Source of the DNA: Burkholderia pseudomultivorans
GTDB taxonomy: Bacteria > Pseudomonadota > Gammaproteobacteria > Burkholderiales > Burkholderiaceae
Length of the DNA: 64,000 nucleotides
Assembly: GCF_001718415.1 (NCBI RefSeq)
Contig: NZ_CP013377.1
Location: 2,418,001 to 2,482,000 of the forward strand
Direction: 5' to 3'
In this document: positions 53,646 to 63,264 of the stretch, in pieces
Layout of the letters: every line of letters starts with the position of its first letter
Position numbering within the stretch: position 1 is the first letter of the stretch
The notes under the pieces: generated by a model
Databases searched by the model: none
What the model was told of the DNA's origin: nothing
What the model saw: only the letters and a program-made list of their open reading frames with translations
Translations under genes and position numbers: made by a program

Positions 53646-54608
53646 TCACCCCCACACAAACGCCGCCACAGCCTCCACAACCCCCTCCGCCAGCGGCAAA
53701 TCCGGATTCGAATACGCGGCGATGTTCTCCTGCCGATTCGAGGTGCGAACCGTTTTGAGAACATGATTGGCATCGGCAATCAACGCCATTTCAGCGCGCG
53801 GATTGGCCTGCTTCAACCGCTCCGCATCCTGAACACCGACCTGGATATCCCGCGTCCCCTGCACGATCAGCACGGGCTTCACGCAATCCGCCAGCAGCGC
53901 CGCCGGATCGATCGTCAATTCGCTCATCAGAAAGCGCTGGACCTGCGGCGCGAACAATCGCATCAGCGCCGGATGAATCCGGCTCGCGTCCACCCGCTCC
54001 CCGCCCTCCAGCGACGCGAGTATCGACATCGCGTTTTCCAGCACGGGCGCATTCGCGGGGTTGTCCCGCAATTGTTGCCTCAACACCTGCCCCACCGGAC
54101 GTCCCGCCGTAGCGACCAGGATCAGGCCGGCAACGTCGGCCCTCTGCCGCGCCGCTAGCAACGCCACCAGCCCACCCTCGCTATGCCCGAGCAGCCACAC
54201 GCGCGAAGCGCCCGTCCGTGCGCGGATGGCCGCGACCCAGGCGTGAATGTCGGCGACGTAGTCGTCGATCGCGACATCGTTGGCATCCGGTATCGCCGAC
54301 GCACTGCCATACATGCCGCGCTTGTCGATACGCACCGACGCGATTCCCTTGCCGAGCAATCCCTCCGCGAGCAACCGGCAGGTCGAAGGCTGCACCCCGT
54401 TCGGTCCGTTGCCATTCCTGTCGGTCGCACCCGAGCCCGGCACGATCAGCACCACCGGCACATCGCCGACGGCCGGCGACAACAGCGTGCCTTTCAACGG
54501 TCCGGCCGGCCCCGGCGCCTCGATCTCCGCCTGCATTGCCGATAAAGAACTGCCCGAATGAAGATCCATGGTCGTTGCGATACACGTGAGAAGCGCCATC
54601 CATGTCAT
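53646..54608 (-). CDS. Alpha/beta hydrolase (serine esterase-like), probably secreted
   Basis: A 320-residue hydrolase. MTWMALLTCIATTMDLHSG may be a weak signal peptide or membrane anchor. The oxyanion region VVLIVPGSGATDRNGNGPNG is typical of the YqiA/bacteroidal peptidase-9-like esterase group. The nucleophile elbow is GHSEGG, the acid lies in QGTRDIQVG and the His in DANHVLKTV. The start is uncertain (in-frame GTG codons lie upstream). It may form an operon with the amidohydrolase 155 bp upstream. Confidence 0.87.
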   Translation of the reverse strand: MTWMALLTCIATTMDLHSGSSLSAMQAEIEAPGPAGPLKGTLLSPAVGDVPVVLIVPGSGATDRNGNGPNGVQPSTCRLLAEGLLGKGIASVRIDKRGMYGSASAIPDANDVAIDDYVADIHAWVAAIRARTGASRVWLLGHSEGGLVALLAARQRADVAGLILVATAGRPVGQVLRQQLRDNPANAPVLENAMSILASLEGGERVDASRIHPALMRLFAPQVQRFLMSELTIDPAALLADCVKPVLIVQGTRDIQVGVQDAERLKQANPRAEMALIADANHVLKTVRTSNRQENIAAYSNPDLPLAEGVVEAVAAFVWG

Positions 54609-54763
54609 GCCGACGGCGCACGAGCCAACCGGCACGGGCCGGGTGACGGCGACGCCCCGGCAGCACAGTGATTGATTGTCGACGATGACGCCTGCGCCGT
54701 CGAGCGTCAGCGCGTAGCCGGGCATCGCCGAACCCGCCGCGTCGCCGACGTCGCATCGCGCAG

Positions 54764-56245
54764 TCAACCGCCCACCCGTCCCGCCCGGTAATGACTCCGC
54801 CCCCACAGCGTCGCGGGTTCGTCGAGCAGATGCCGCAGTCCGCTGCGCGCATACGTCGCTTCCGCGACCTCGTTCACGCGTTCGAGGATTTCCCGCTCGT
54901 CGACCGACAGCACGCGGCGGTCCTCCATCAGCACGCGGCCGCCGACCATCGTCATGCACACGTCGGCCGCGTTCGCGAAGCAGGTCACGCGATAGACGGG
55001 CATGTTCATCGGCATCATGTGCGGCCGGAACAGGTCGACCAGGATGATGTCGGCAAGCTTGCCCGCTTCGAGCGAACCGACCTCGTGATCGATCGACAGC
55101 GCCTTCGCCGCGTCGATCGTCACCATCTCCAGCACCTTGCCGTGCGGCAGCACGTCCGGGTCGCGGAAGTGCCGGCGATGGTAGTGCATGCACTGCCACA
55201 TGTGCCGGAACATGTCGTAGCCGCGATCGGGCGCAGCACCGTCCGACGCGATCGCGACCGTCACGCCCGCGTCGATCAGTTCGGGCACCGGACAGCGTCC
55301 GATGATCGACATGATCGCGCTCGGGTTGTGGACGATCGCCGTGCCCGTCTCGACGCAGGCCGCGATATCGTCGTCGGTCAGGTCGATGCTGTGCGACATG
55401 AAGGAGCCGCGGCCGAGCAGCCCGAGTTCGCGATGCGCGAAGGCGAGCGTGCCGGCGCGGTGGCCGTCCTGCGTGAACGTGAGCCCGCGCTCGTGCGCGA
55501 GTGCGCCGTAGCGCGCGGCCTCGTCGCGAAAATCGCGCTCGTATTGCGCGAGTTCCGGGTCGTGCCCGGGACAGTAGACGGGCAGCGTCAGCGCGATCCG
55601 GATCCGGCCGTCGGCGTCGCCGTGGCACGCGTCGACGATCTCGTTGCACACGTCGTACATCGTGTCGAAGTCGATGTCGCGCGTCTCGCTGCCGTCCGCC
55701 GTATGGCGCGTATACGCGCGCGGCGCGGGCGGCCGCGACGGGCCGACCGCGACGATCGAGCGCGTGCCCGTACGCACGACGGCGTCGCAGTGACGGCGCG
55801 CGTAGACGGGATCGTCGACGCGCATGATCGAGTTGCCGCCGCCGAGCAGCGACACGCCGGTCGTCACGCCGGCCTTCAGCCGCTCGAGCGCCGCGAGATG
55901 CGATTCGGTTTCCCAGAACGCCTCGTCCGAGCCGCGCGTGTAGATCGTCTCGGCCGCCGCCGTCCACGCGTCGCCGTCCGCGCCGCCGATCGTGCGCAGC
56001 ATCGCATGGCCCGCATGCGCATGCGCGTCGATCAGGCCCGGCAGCACGGCCTTGCGGCGCGCGTCGATCGTGCGTGCCGCGCGGTAGCGCGCCTGCAGCG
56101 CGTCGGTGTCGCCGACGGCAACGATGCGCTCGCCCTTTACGGCGACCGCGCCGTGCTCGATCACGCGTCGCTGCGGATCGAGCGTGATCACGCAACCGTT
56201 CGCGATCAGCACGTCGATCGCTTCGCGAGGGTCGTCGATAGTCAT
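54764..56245 (-). CDS. Amidohydrolase (ATZ/TRZ-like deaminase family)
   Basis: A 493-residue metal-dependent hydrolase of the guanine-deaminase/chlorohydrolase group. Metal ligands appear in DAHAHAGH (about 72-79), SHSIDL (about 282) and the catalytic Asp in IASDGAAPDRG. The C-terminal VGSLEAGKLADIILVDL is the family's composite-domain strand. It is encoded just downstream of a sodium symporter and DUF3311, so it probably degrades the imported solute (a purine, hydantoin or other cyclic amide). The specific substrate is unassigned. Confidence 0.9.
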   Translation of the reverse strand: MTIDDPREAIDVLIANGCVITLDPQRRVIEHGAVAVKGERIVAVGDTDALQARYRAARTIDARRKAVLPGLIDAHAHAGHAMLRTIGGADGDAWTAAAETIYTRGSDEAFWETESHLAALERLKAGVTTGVSLLGGGNSIMRVDDPVYARRHCDAVVRTGTRSIVAVGPSRPPAPRAYTRHTADGSETRDIDFDTMYDVCNEIVDACHGDADGRIRIALTLPVYCPGHDPELAQYERDFRDEAARYGALAHERGLTFTQDGHRAGTLAFAHRELGLLGRGSFMSHSIDLTDDDIAACVETGTAIVHNPSAIMSIIGRCPVPELIDAGVTVAIASDGAAPDRGYDMFRHMWQCMHYHRRHFRDPDVLPHGKVLEMVTIDAAKALSIDHEVGSLEAGKLADIILVDLFRPHMMPMNMPVYRVTCFANAADVCMTMVGGRVLMEDRRVLSVDEREILERVNEVAEATYARSGLRHLLDEPATLWGRSHYRAGRVGG

Positions 56246-56323
56246 GGCCTCAAGTCCTGTTGTGGTTCGGCTCGATGAAGTCCGGCCCCGCGACGAAGCC
56301 GGACAGTAAAAGGCTCGCGCCCG

Positions 56324-57802
56324 TCATGCGGATCCGACCGTCGTCACGCCGCGCGCGCGCAGCCTGCGCTGCACCGCGCTGATCGCGACGAACACCGCCG
56401 CGTTCACGGCGAGCGCGACCAGCCCCGGGTTAATCGACGTCAGCGTGCCCGGCGCACCGGGCAGCAGCGACGCGAGCGTCACGCCGTAGTAGTTCGTCAT
56501 CGCGATCACGACCGCGCCCGCGGCGATCCCCGCGAACGCGCCTTCGCGCGTGCCGAACGGCCGCTTCAGGAAACTCGACGCGAGCATCGGCACCAGCTGG
56601 GTGAGCAGGCTCGACGAGAAGATCGCCAGCGTGACGAAGGTCGCGCCGCCGCGCAGCACGAAGTAGACGACGACCAGCGTGAAGATCGGCAGCGCGATCC
56701 GTGCGACGCGCGCGACGTCGCGATCGGTCGCGTTCGGCGCGAAGCCTTCGCGGTAGATGTTGCGCGCAATCGTCGTCGACGCGTTCAGCATGATCAGCGA
56801 GCCCGGCACCAGCGCGGTCAGCAGCCCCGTGCCGCCTACCACGCCGACGAACCACGCGGGGAAGGTCTGCTTGACGAGCCGCAGCAGCGCGAGATCGGTC
56901 TGCGCGCCTTCGAGCCCGTGCACGGTCAGCACGGCCGCGAAGCCGACGAGGAACAGGAACGCGATCAGCACCTGGTACAGCGGCATCAGGATCACGTTGC
57001 GGCGCAGCGCGCGCTCGTCCTTCGCGACGTAGATCGCGGTGAAGCCGTGCGGATACAGGTAGTAGCCGAGCGACGTGAGCAGGATCGTCGAGTTGTACCA
57101 GCTCAGGTTGAAGCCGTGCGCGGGCATCCGCAGCAGTTCGGGATGGACGGCGTCGATCTTCGCGAACATCGCGCCGAGGCCGCCGTAGTAATGGATCGGC
57201 AGGTACAGGCCGAGAAAGATCGCGATGCCGAGGATCAGCACGTCCTTGACGATCGCGATGTTCGCCGAGCCGTGGATGCCCGACACGACCATGTAGGCCG
57301 CCATCAGCGTCGCGGCAATCCAGATCGCGGCCGACTGCGGAATCAGCCCGTACGACATCTCCGACACGATCACGCCGAGCCCGCGCAACTGGATCATCAG
57401 CAGCGACACCATCGCGAACACCGCGACGACCGACACGAGCACGCCGATCGCGCGGCTGTCGTACTTCGACGCGAAGTAGTCGGCGAACGACACGAGTCCG
57501 CGCTCCTTCGCGTAACGCCAGATCGCGGGCAGCATCCAGTAGCCGATCACGAACGCGAGGCAGCCGTACGACAGGATGTAGAACGCGGGCACGCCCTTGC
57601 TGTAGGTCCAGCCGCTCGCGCCGAGGAACGAGAACGTCGAGAACGCCTCGCCGGCCATCAACAGGAACGTGAGCAGCGAGCCGAAGCCGCGCCCGCCGAC
57701 CGCCCACTGCTCGAGGCTCAGCTTGCGGCCGCGCCGCGCCATCAGGCCGATCGCGAGCGCGAATGCCGCAAACGCGGCGATGATGACGATCGATGCGTTC
57801 AT
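56324..57802 (-). CDS. Sodium:solute symporter (SSS family)
   Basis: A 492-residue transporter with about 13 transmembrane helices. Signature segments include GGRGFGSLLTFLLMAGEAFSTFSFLGASGW at the N-terminus and GTGLLTALVPGSLIMLNASTTIARNIY. The ATG overlaps the DUF3311 stop by 4 bp (ATGA). It is the main transporter of the amidohydrolase module and is PanF/PutP-like in topology. The transported solute is unknown. Confidence 0.93.
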   Translation of the reverse strand: MNASIVIIAAFAAFALAIGLMARRGRKLSLEQWAVGGRGFGSLLTFLLMAGEAFSTFSFLGASGWTYSKGVPAFYILSYGCLAFVIGYWMLPAIWRYAKERGLVSFADYFASKYDSRAIGVLVSVVAVFAMVSLLMIQLRGLGVIVSEMSYGLIPQSAAIWIAATLMAAYMVVSGIHGSANIAIVKDVLILGIAIFLGLYLPIHYYGGLGAMFAKIDAVHPELLRMPAHGFNLSWYNSTILLTSLGYYLYPHGFTAIYVAKDERALRRNVILMPLYQVLIAFLFLVGFAAVLTVHGLEGAQTDLALLRLVKQTFPAWFVGVVGGTGLLTALVPGSLIMLNASTTIARNIYREGFAPNATDRDVARVARIALPIFTLVVVYFVLRGGATFVTLAIFSSSLLTQLVPMLASSFLKRPFGTREGAFAGIAAGAVVIAMTNYYGVTLASLLPGAPGTLTSINPGLVALAVNAAVFVAISAVQRRLRARGVTTVGSA

Positions 57803-58011
57803 CGCGCGTCTCCCGTGCGGCCGTCGCGGGCCGCGTCGCGTTCGTCGAGGCGGAACAGGATCGCGAGGATCGCGGCGGTCGCCGCCATCCAGATCAGGTT
57901 CCACACGAGCAGGAACGGCAGCCCGAACAGCAGCGGACGCACCTCGGCGATCGAGCCGCCCGCATACATCCCGACGAACGGCAATGCCGCCAGCAACAGT
58001 TTGAGTTTCAT
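57799..58011 (-). CDS. DUF3311 small membrane protein
   Basis: A 70-residue protein with two transmembrane helices (about 3-18 and 29-52; FGLPFLLVWNLIWMAATAA is diagnostic). DUF3311 genes commonly precede SSS symporters, as here, with a 4 bp ATGA overlap. It is probably a small accessory subunit of the symporter, by association only. Confidence 0.9.
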   Translation of the reverse strand: MKLKLLLAALPFVGMYAGGSIAEVRPLLFGLPFLLVWNLIWMAATAAILAILFRLDERDAARDGRTGDAR

Positions 58012-58055
58012 GTCAGCCTCCGGAAGACGCGCGTACGCATCGGAACATCGATACT

Positions 58056-59186
58056 TCAGAACTTCTGGCGGATGCCGGCGACGAGCGCGACCTGCGACGT
58101 CGTCGACGACGGGCCGTCGGTGCCGTTGATCCACGCGCCGCCGACCGCCGCGGACGCCTTCTGGTAGAAGCCGTTCACATACACGTCGGTGCGCTTCGAC
58201 AGCAGGTATTGCACGCCGGCCGACACCTGGTGGTAGTGGCCGCCGGCGTCGCCGCGCGCGACCTGCGTGTACGTGTAGCCGGCCGCCGCCATCAGCGCGG
58301 GCGTGAACAGATAGCGCAGGCTGCCTTCGTAGTTGTCGAAGCGCAGCGAGCCGCCGGCGGCCATCGCGAAGTTCGAGCCCGTGTACAGCAGCCCGAGCGT
58401 CGCCGGTCCGAACGCGTAGTTGCCGCCCGCGCCCCAGATCTGCTGGCGAATCGCGTGCGCGAGGCCTGCGCCGAACACCGACGCCGAGGCCGGGTAGTAG
58501 TTGTCGGACGCGACCGCGCCGGTCGCGCTGACGGCCGGATGATTCATCCGTGCATACGCGGCGCCCGCGTTGAGCGGCCCGTTCACGTAGGTGAGGCCCG
58601 CACTCCAGCTGTTGTCGTTCGCGAAGCCGGTCGAATTCGAGAAGCCGTAGACGAGGTTCGCCTGCAGGCCGGCGATCGTCGGCGACACGTACTTGACCGC
58701 GTTGTTGGTGCGGAACGTGTTGTTGATGTCGTCGTTGTCGAACGGATGCGTCGAATACTGCGCGAGGAAGCTGCTCATCTGCAGCGAGCCGAGGACGTCC
58801 TGCGTCGAGTTGTACTGACGGCCGAGCGTCACCGCGCCCCAGCTCGCGCCGCTCAGCCCGACCCACGCCGAGCGGCCGAACATCCGGCCGCCCTGTCCGA
58901 GCGCGCCGTTCGCGACGTTGAAGCCGTTCTCGAGCCGGAAGTTCGCCTTCAGGCCGCCGCCGAGATCCTCGCTGCCGAGCAGCCCCCAGCGCGGGCCCGA
59001 TTCGTTGCCGCCGGTGAACTGCCAGGCAGAATGGCCCTTCAGGTTGTTCGTATAGGTCACGCCCGCGTCGACGATCCCGTACAGCGTCACGCTCGACTGC
59101 GCATGCGCGGCGCCCGCCGCGCCCAGCATCGCGATGCCGGCGCACAGGCATGCGGCGCCCGCCTTGCCACCCTTCACTCGCACCAT
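58056..59186 (-). CDS. Outer-membrane general porin
   Basis: A 376-residue trimeric porin. The signal peptide ends GAAHAQSSVTLYGIVDAGV, and the C-terminal strand is QVALVAGIRQKF. RWGLLGSEDLGGGLKANF and VTLGRQYNST are family hallmarks. ATG 59186 lies nine bases after GGAG; an ATG three codons upstream is possible. It is 44 bp upstream of DUF3311 in the same orientation, so it may share the transport operon and give outer-membrane entry for the symporter's solute. Confidence 0.92.
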   Translation of the reverse strand: MVRVKGGKAGAACLCAGIAMLGAAGAAHAQSSVTLYGIVDAGVTYTNNLKGHSAWQFTGGNESGPRWGLLGSEDLGGGLKANFRLENGFNVANGALGQGGRMFGRSAWVGLSGASWGAVTLGRQYNSTQDVLGSLQMSSFLAQYSTHPFDNDDINNTFRTNNAVKYVSPTIAGLQANLVYGFSNSTGFANDNSWSAGLTYVNGPLNAGAAYARMNHPAVSATGAVASDNYYPASASVFGAGLAHAIRQQIWGAGGNYAFGPATLGLLYTGSNFAMAAGGSLRFDNYEGSLRYLFTPALMAAAGYTYTQVARGDAGGHYHQVSAGVQYLLSKRTDVYVNGFYQKASAAVGGAWINGTDGPSSTTSQVALVAGIRQKF

Positions 59187-59612
59187 TTGCGTCATCTCCT
59201 CTCCAGACCTGCTCTTCGATGTTTTATCGGTTGAATCTGCCGATCCACGCCGGCATGGCCGGGGTTGTATAGACAGTCCCCGGATGGTATCCAGCCGAAT
59301 TCGCATGCAGAAATGAAATGTTCAACTGGCGGGCAGTGGCAAATCGAATGGTGGGGAAACGGAAAGGAAACGCCCGGCACAACCCGGCCGCGAAACAGGA
59401 ATGAAAGCAAACGCGCCCGCACCGCGCGGCGCATCGAGCCTCGGCACGCAAGGCTCACGTAAGAAAGCTGACGAAACGGCGACGCGACCATCATTTGCGG
59501 GAGTGATGACACCCCCCTTTTTCTGCGGATTTGACCGGTGTCGGCGGCGCCGACAACACTAGCCCGCAGCGCCGCATCGAGACGGCGCGTCCCGCCCCCT
59601 TCAGAGTCCGCC
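59187..59612. promoter_or_regulatory. Divergent porin / MFS control region
   Basis: A 426 bp gap between the divergent porin and MFS genes. TGTCGG-N5-CCGACA (59539-59555) is a perfect dyad about 60 bp before the MFS start. A purine-rich stretch (59350-59420) serves neither gene obviously. I found no convincing sigma-70 or sigma-54 promoter. Confidence 0.4.
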
Positions 59613-60950
59613 ATGTATCCGACCGACACCGTGCAGTCCCCGAGCGCCGCCCCGCCGCTCGCCGACCGGCAGCTTCGCCGCATCGTCATCGCCTCCGTCG
59701 CCGGCAACGCGATGGAGTGGTACGACTTCTTCGTGTACGGCACGGCCGCGGCGCTCGTGTTCGGCCACGTGTTCTTTCCGCCCGGCGCATCGCCGCTCGC
59801 CGGCAGCCTCGCCGCGTTCGCGGCGTTCGCGCTCGGCTTCGTCGCGCGGCCGCTCGGCGGGATCGTGTTCGGCCACGTCGGCGACCGCTACGGGCGCAAG
59901 GCGTCGCTGGTATGGACGCTGCTGATCATGGGCGCATCGACGTTCGCGATCGGCCTGCTGCCGACCTACGCGCAAGCCGGCATCTGGGCGCCGGCCGCGC
60001 TCGTCGTGCTGCGCCTGCTGCAGGGCGTCGCGTCCGGCGGCGAATGGGGCGGCGGCGTGCTGATGATCAGCGAGAACGCGCCGCCCGAGCAGCGCGGCTA
60101 CTACGCCGCGTGGAGCCAGCTCGGCGTCGGCGGCGGCTTCGTGCTGTCGTCGGCCGCGTTTCTCGCGGCGCAGGCGCTGCCGGGCGACGCGTTTCACAGC
60201 TGGGGCTGGCGACTGCCGTTCCTCGCGAGCATCGTCATCTTCGCGATCGGCATCTACATCCGCCGCCATCTGCCGGAAAGCCGCGACTACGAGCAGGCCG
60301 GCAAGCGCGGCGCGCATGCGCACCTGCCGATCGTCGAATGCATCCGCCGTCATCCGAAGGAAATCCTGCTCGCGATGGGGCTGCGAGTCGCGGAGAACGG
60401 CGGCGCCTATATCTTTCTCGCGTTCTCGCTCGTCTACGGCAAATACGTCGGGATTCCGAACGGCGTGATGCTGACCGGCGTGATGATCGCGATGATCGTC
60501 GAGATGGGTGCGATGCTCGCGTGGGGCCGGCTGTCCGACCGGATCGGCCGCAAGCCCGTCTACCTGATCGGCGCGCTGAGCCTGATCGCCTGTGCGTTTC
60601 CGTTCTTCTGGCTGCTCGACACGCGCATGACGCCGCTCGTCTGGCTCGCGCTCACGGTCGCCACGGCCGTCAGCCACGGCGCGATGATCGGCACGCTGCC
60701 GGCGCTGGTCGGCGAACTGTTCAGCACCGAGGTGCGCTATTCGGGCGTCGCGCTCGGCCATGAAGTCGCGTCGATCTTCGCGGGCGGGATGTCGCCCGTG
60801 ATCGCGACCGCACTGCTCGCGCGCTATCACGCGTCGTGGCCGGTCTCGCTGTTTCTCGTGCTGCTCGGCGCGATCACGGTCGGGACGCTGTGCGCGATGC
60901 GCGAGACGCGCGTCGCGCACGCCGGGAGCGCGTCCGGCGACGCCGCATGA
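59613..60950 (+). CDS. MFS metabolite:proton symporter
   Basis: A 445-residue major facilitator of the metabolite:H+ symporter (ShiA/ProP-like) group with 12 helices. Motif GNAMEWYDFFVYGTAAAL marks helix 1, GHVGDRYGRKASL the loop 2-3 signature, and LSDRIGRKPVYL its repeat after helix 8. It probably imports an organic acid, amino-acid or betaine-like compound. It is convergent with the dehydrogenase pair at 60977-63093, which may use the imported compound. Confidence 0.92.
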   Translation: MYPTDTVQSPSAAPPLADRQLRRIVIASVAGNAMEWYDFFVYGTAAALVFGHVFFPPGASPLAGSLAAFAAFALGFVARPLGGIVFGHVGDRYGRKASLVWTLLIMGASTFAIGLLPTYAQAGIWAPAALVVLRLLQGVASGGEWGGGVLMISENAPPEQRGYYAAWSQLGVGGGFVLSSAAFLAAQALPGDAFHSWGWRLPFLASIVIFAIGIYIRRHLPESRDYEQAGKRGAHAHLPIVECIRRHPKEILLAMGLRVAENGGAYIFLAFSLVYGKYVGIPNGVMLTGVMIAMIVEMGAMLAWGRLSDRIGRKPVYLIGALSLIACAFPFFWLLDTRMTPLVWLALTVATAVSHGAMIGTLPALVGELFSTEVRYSGVALGHEVASIFAGGMSPVIATALLARYHASWPVSLFLVLLGAITVGTLCAMRETRVAHAGSASGDAA

Positions 60951-60976
60951 GCGCGCACGCGGCCACGCCGTGCCGC

Positions 60977-61990
60977 TCACGCGCCGGCCGGCCCGCGCCG
61001 CGCGGCATCGAACTCCGGCGCGAGCCCGAGGTGATCGAGCAGCCGTGCGAATTCGCCGAGCCGCTGCCGCATGTAGGCGGGCACGTCGACGTCTGCATAG
61101 TCGTGGAACCCGGCCCCCGTGCGCACGCCGTCGCGGCCGGCCGCCATGTTGCGCACGACGCTATCCGCCGGCGCGAAGCGCGGGCCGATCTCGCCGGCCA
61201 GGTACTTCGACGCGTAGTACAGGATGTCGCAACCGCCCCAGTCGATGAATTCGAGCAGCCCGAGCACCGCGAAGCGCGGGCCGAAGCCGGTGCGGATCGC
61301 CGTGTCGATGTCCGCGGCGCTGGCGACGCCCTCCTCGACCATCCGCGCGGCCTCGTTCATCGCGAGCGCCTGGATGCGCGGCACGATATAGCCGGGCGCC
61401 GGCCCGCAGATCACGGGCCGCTTGCCGACGCGTTCGAGCAGCGCGGCCAGCGCGTCGACCACCTGCGGATCGGTCGCGTCGCTGCGGCTGATCTCGACGA
61501 GCGGCATCAGCAGCGCAGGGTTCAGCCAGTGCGCATTGAGCATCCGCCGCGGGTGCGTCACGTGGCGCTGCAGTTCGGTGACGACGAAAGTCGAGGTCGT
61601 CGATGCGATCGTCGTGCGCGCATCGACGTGCGCGCCGAGCCAGCGCAGCGCGTCGGCCTTCGCGTCGAGCCGTTCCGGCAGCGCCTCGAACACGATCGCG
61701 GCATCGTGCAACGCGGCGGCCGCGCCGTCCCGCGCGACGAGCGCAATGCGCGCCGCGACGGTGTCGGCCTGCGCGGCGTCGATACGGCCGAGCGCGACCT
61801 GCGCATGCAGCGGCCGGCCGATCTCGTCTCGCGTGCGCGCGTCGAATGCGCGCGCGCCGGCGGCATCGCGCGGCTTGAAGTCGATCAGCGTCACGTCGAG
61901 GCCCGCGAACGCAAACACCAGCGCGATCCCCTGCCCCATGCGTCCTGCGCCCAGCACGTGCACGCGCGTCACGTCGGCCGCGGGCGTCAT
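60977..61990 (-). CDS. 3-hydroxyacyl-CoA dehydrogenase family protein
   Basis: A 337-residue protein with the Rossmann motif VHVLGAGRMGQGIALVFAFAG, STTSTFVVTELQRH and AHWLNPALLMPLVEI, plus the C-terminal 3HCDH dimerisation domain (GFGPRFAVLGLLEFIDWGG). The single-domain size fits carnitine or hydroxybutyryl-type dehydrogenases as well as a beta-oxidation enzyme. Its ATG overlaps the opine dehydrogenase stop by 4 bp. The substrate is therefore likely tied to that enzyme's product. Confidence 0.9.
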   Translation of the reverse strand: MTPAADVTRVHVLGAGRMGQGIALVFAFAGLDVTLIDFKPRDAAGARAFDARTRDEIGRPLHAQVALGRIDAAQADTVAARIALVARDGAAAALHDAAIVFEALPERLDAKADALRWLGAHVDARTTIASTTSTFVVTELQRHVTHPRRMLNAHWLNPALLMPLVEISRSDATDPQVVDALAALLERVGKRPVICGPAPGYIVPRIQALAMNEAARMVEEGVASAADIDTAIRTGFGPRFAVLGLLEFIDWGGCDILYYASKYLAGEIGPRFAPADSVVRNMAAGRDGVRTGAGFHDYADVDVPAYMRQRLGEFARLLDHLGLAPEFDAARRGPAGA

Positions 61991-63093
61991 GCTGCGCACC
62001 CCGTGTCGAGCAGCGCGCGCATCGCGTCGCGCGACAGCGACGCCAGCCCGAGCCGCTCCAGCGTCCGGCCTTCCGCGTACAGGTCGCGCGCCGTCACCGC
62101 GCTCGCGATGCTCAGCAGGCCCTGCGCGACCGGCGTCGGCACGCCGGCCCAGCGTCCGCACGACACGATCAGCGACAGCCCGAGCCGGGTGTCCTCGAGC
62201 ATGTAGCGATGCGTGCGCAGATCGATCTTCTCGCGCCAGTCGCCGCTGTCGGTCAGCTTGCCGTGCGCGCCGCGCCCGTACATCCATTCGTCGCCGTCGC
62301 GCGCGTAGTGATCCGCGAGCGGGAAATGCGGCGCGCGATAGCCGAGCGCGTCGCGCACCGCGATGCGTTCCGCGTCGAGCGCATCGGTCACGCGGCGGAT
62401 CGCCGGCTGCGTGCCTTCGTTGTGGATGTCCCACGCGGCGAAGTGTTCGAGCGGCCCGGCGTTCATCAGGATCAGCGGCGGATGGATCACCGGCCCCGCA
62501 TTCATCAGTGCGCCGGACAACGCGTCCTCGACCGGCTCGATCGACGGATAGCCCGCGCGCAGCACGTCGAACGCCCGGTCTGCCGCGCGCGCGGGAAACA
62601 CGCCGGTCGGCAGGCGCGTCGCATACGCGCTGATCACGACGTCGGCATCGCCGTGCTTGCGCACCAGATACGGCAGCGTGCCGGTCTCGGCGAACGCGAC
62701 ATCTGCGCGATTGCCGGCGTCGGCTGCCGCACGGGCGAACACGATGCTGCCGAACGTGCCCGGCGGCAGGAACACGACCTGTCCGTCCTCGAGCAACGGC
62801 GCGACCTGTGCGGCGAGCGCGTCGTGCGCAGTGGCCGGCAGCGGCACCACGACGAGCCGCGCGCCGCGCAGCGCGGCGGCGAGATCGTCGGTCAGCCGGA
62901 TCGCGCCGGGTGCGTCGCCCAGCGCAATCGTGCGCTTGCCGCGGTAGTCGGTGACCGTCAGCGCGCCGCGTTCGCGCAACCGCGCATGCGGCTCGCGATC
63001 GCGCCGCCACCACGTGACGTCATGGCCCTTCTCGAACAGGTCGATCGCGGCCGCATGGCAGCCGTGGCCGCCGCCCAGTACGCATACCTTCAT
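61987..63093 (-). CDS. NAD/NADP octopine/nopaline (opine) dehydrogenase family protein
   Basis: A 368-residue protein with VCVLGGGHGCHAAAIDLFEKGHDV as Rossmann start and the catalytic HNEGTQPAIRRVTDAL/DHYARDGDEWMYG segments typical of the opine dehydrogenase C-terminal domain. Family members reductively couple an amino acid and a keto acid, or run the reverse reaction. It is the first gene of the dehydrogenase pair and is divergent from an AraC regulator (171 bp gap). Confidence 0.88.
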   Translation of the reverse strand: MKVCVLGGGHGCHAAAIDLFEKGHDVTWWRRDREPHARLRERGALTVTDYRGKRTIALGDAPGAIRLTDDLAAALRGARLVVVPLPATAHDALAAQVAPLLEDGQVVFLPPGTFGSIVFARAAADAGNRADVAFAETGTLPYLVRKHGDADVVISAYATRLPTGVFPARAADRAFDVLRAGYPSIEPVEDALSGALMNAGPVIHPPLILMNAGPLEHFAAWDIHNEGTQPAIRRVTDALDAERIAVRDALGYRAPHFPLADHYARDGDEWMYGRGAHGKLTDSGDWREKIDLRTHRYMLEDTRLGLSLIVSCGRWAGVPTPVAQGLLSIASAVTARDLYAEGRTLERLGLASLSRDAMRALLDTGCAA

Positions 63094-63264
63094 CGTCGTC
63101 TCCCGGTGAATGAACGCGTCCAGACTACGCGGCGGCCGGCGCCGCGTCGCTTCGAAACGCGCAACCGCGCTCCCGTTCGCGCAACGCGATCGCATCGATG
63201 CGCCGCGCACCGCGACCATACCCGCGTCCGGCCCTGCGCCGACGCACCGACCCCAGGCCCTCGC

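Noticed and set aside
59330..59350. TGGC...GGC resemblance to a sigma-54 promoter between porin and MFS genes
   Set aside because: The GG to GC spacing is not ten bases and no activator site is nearby.
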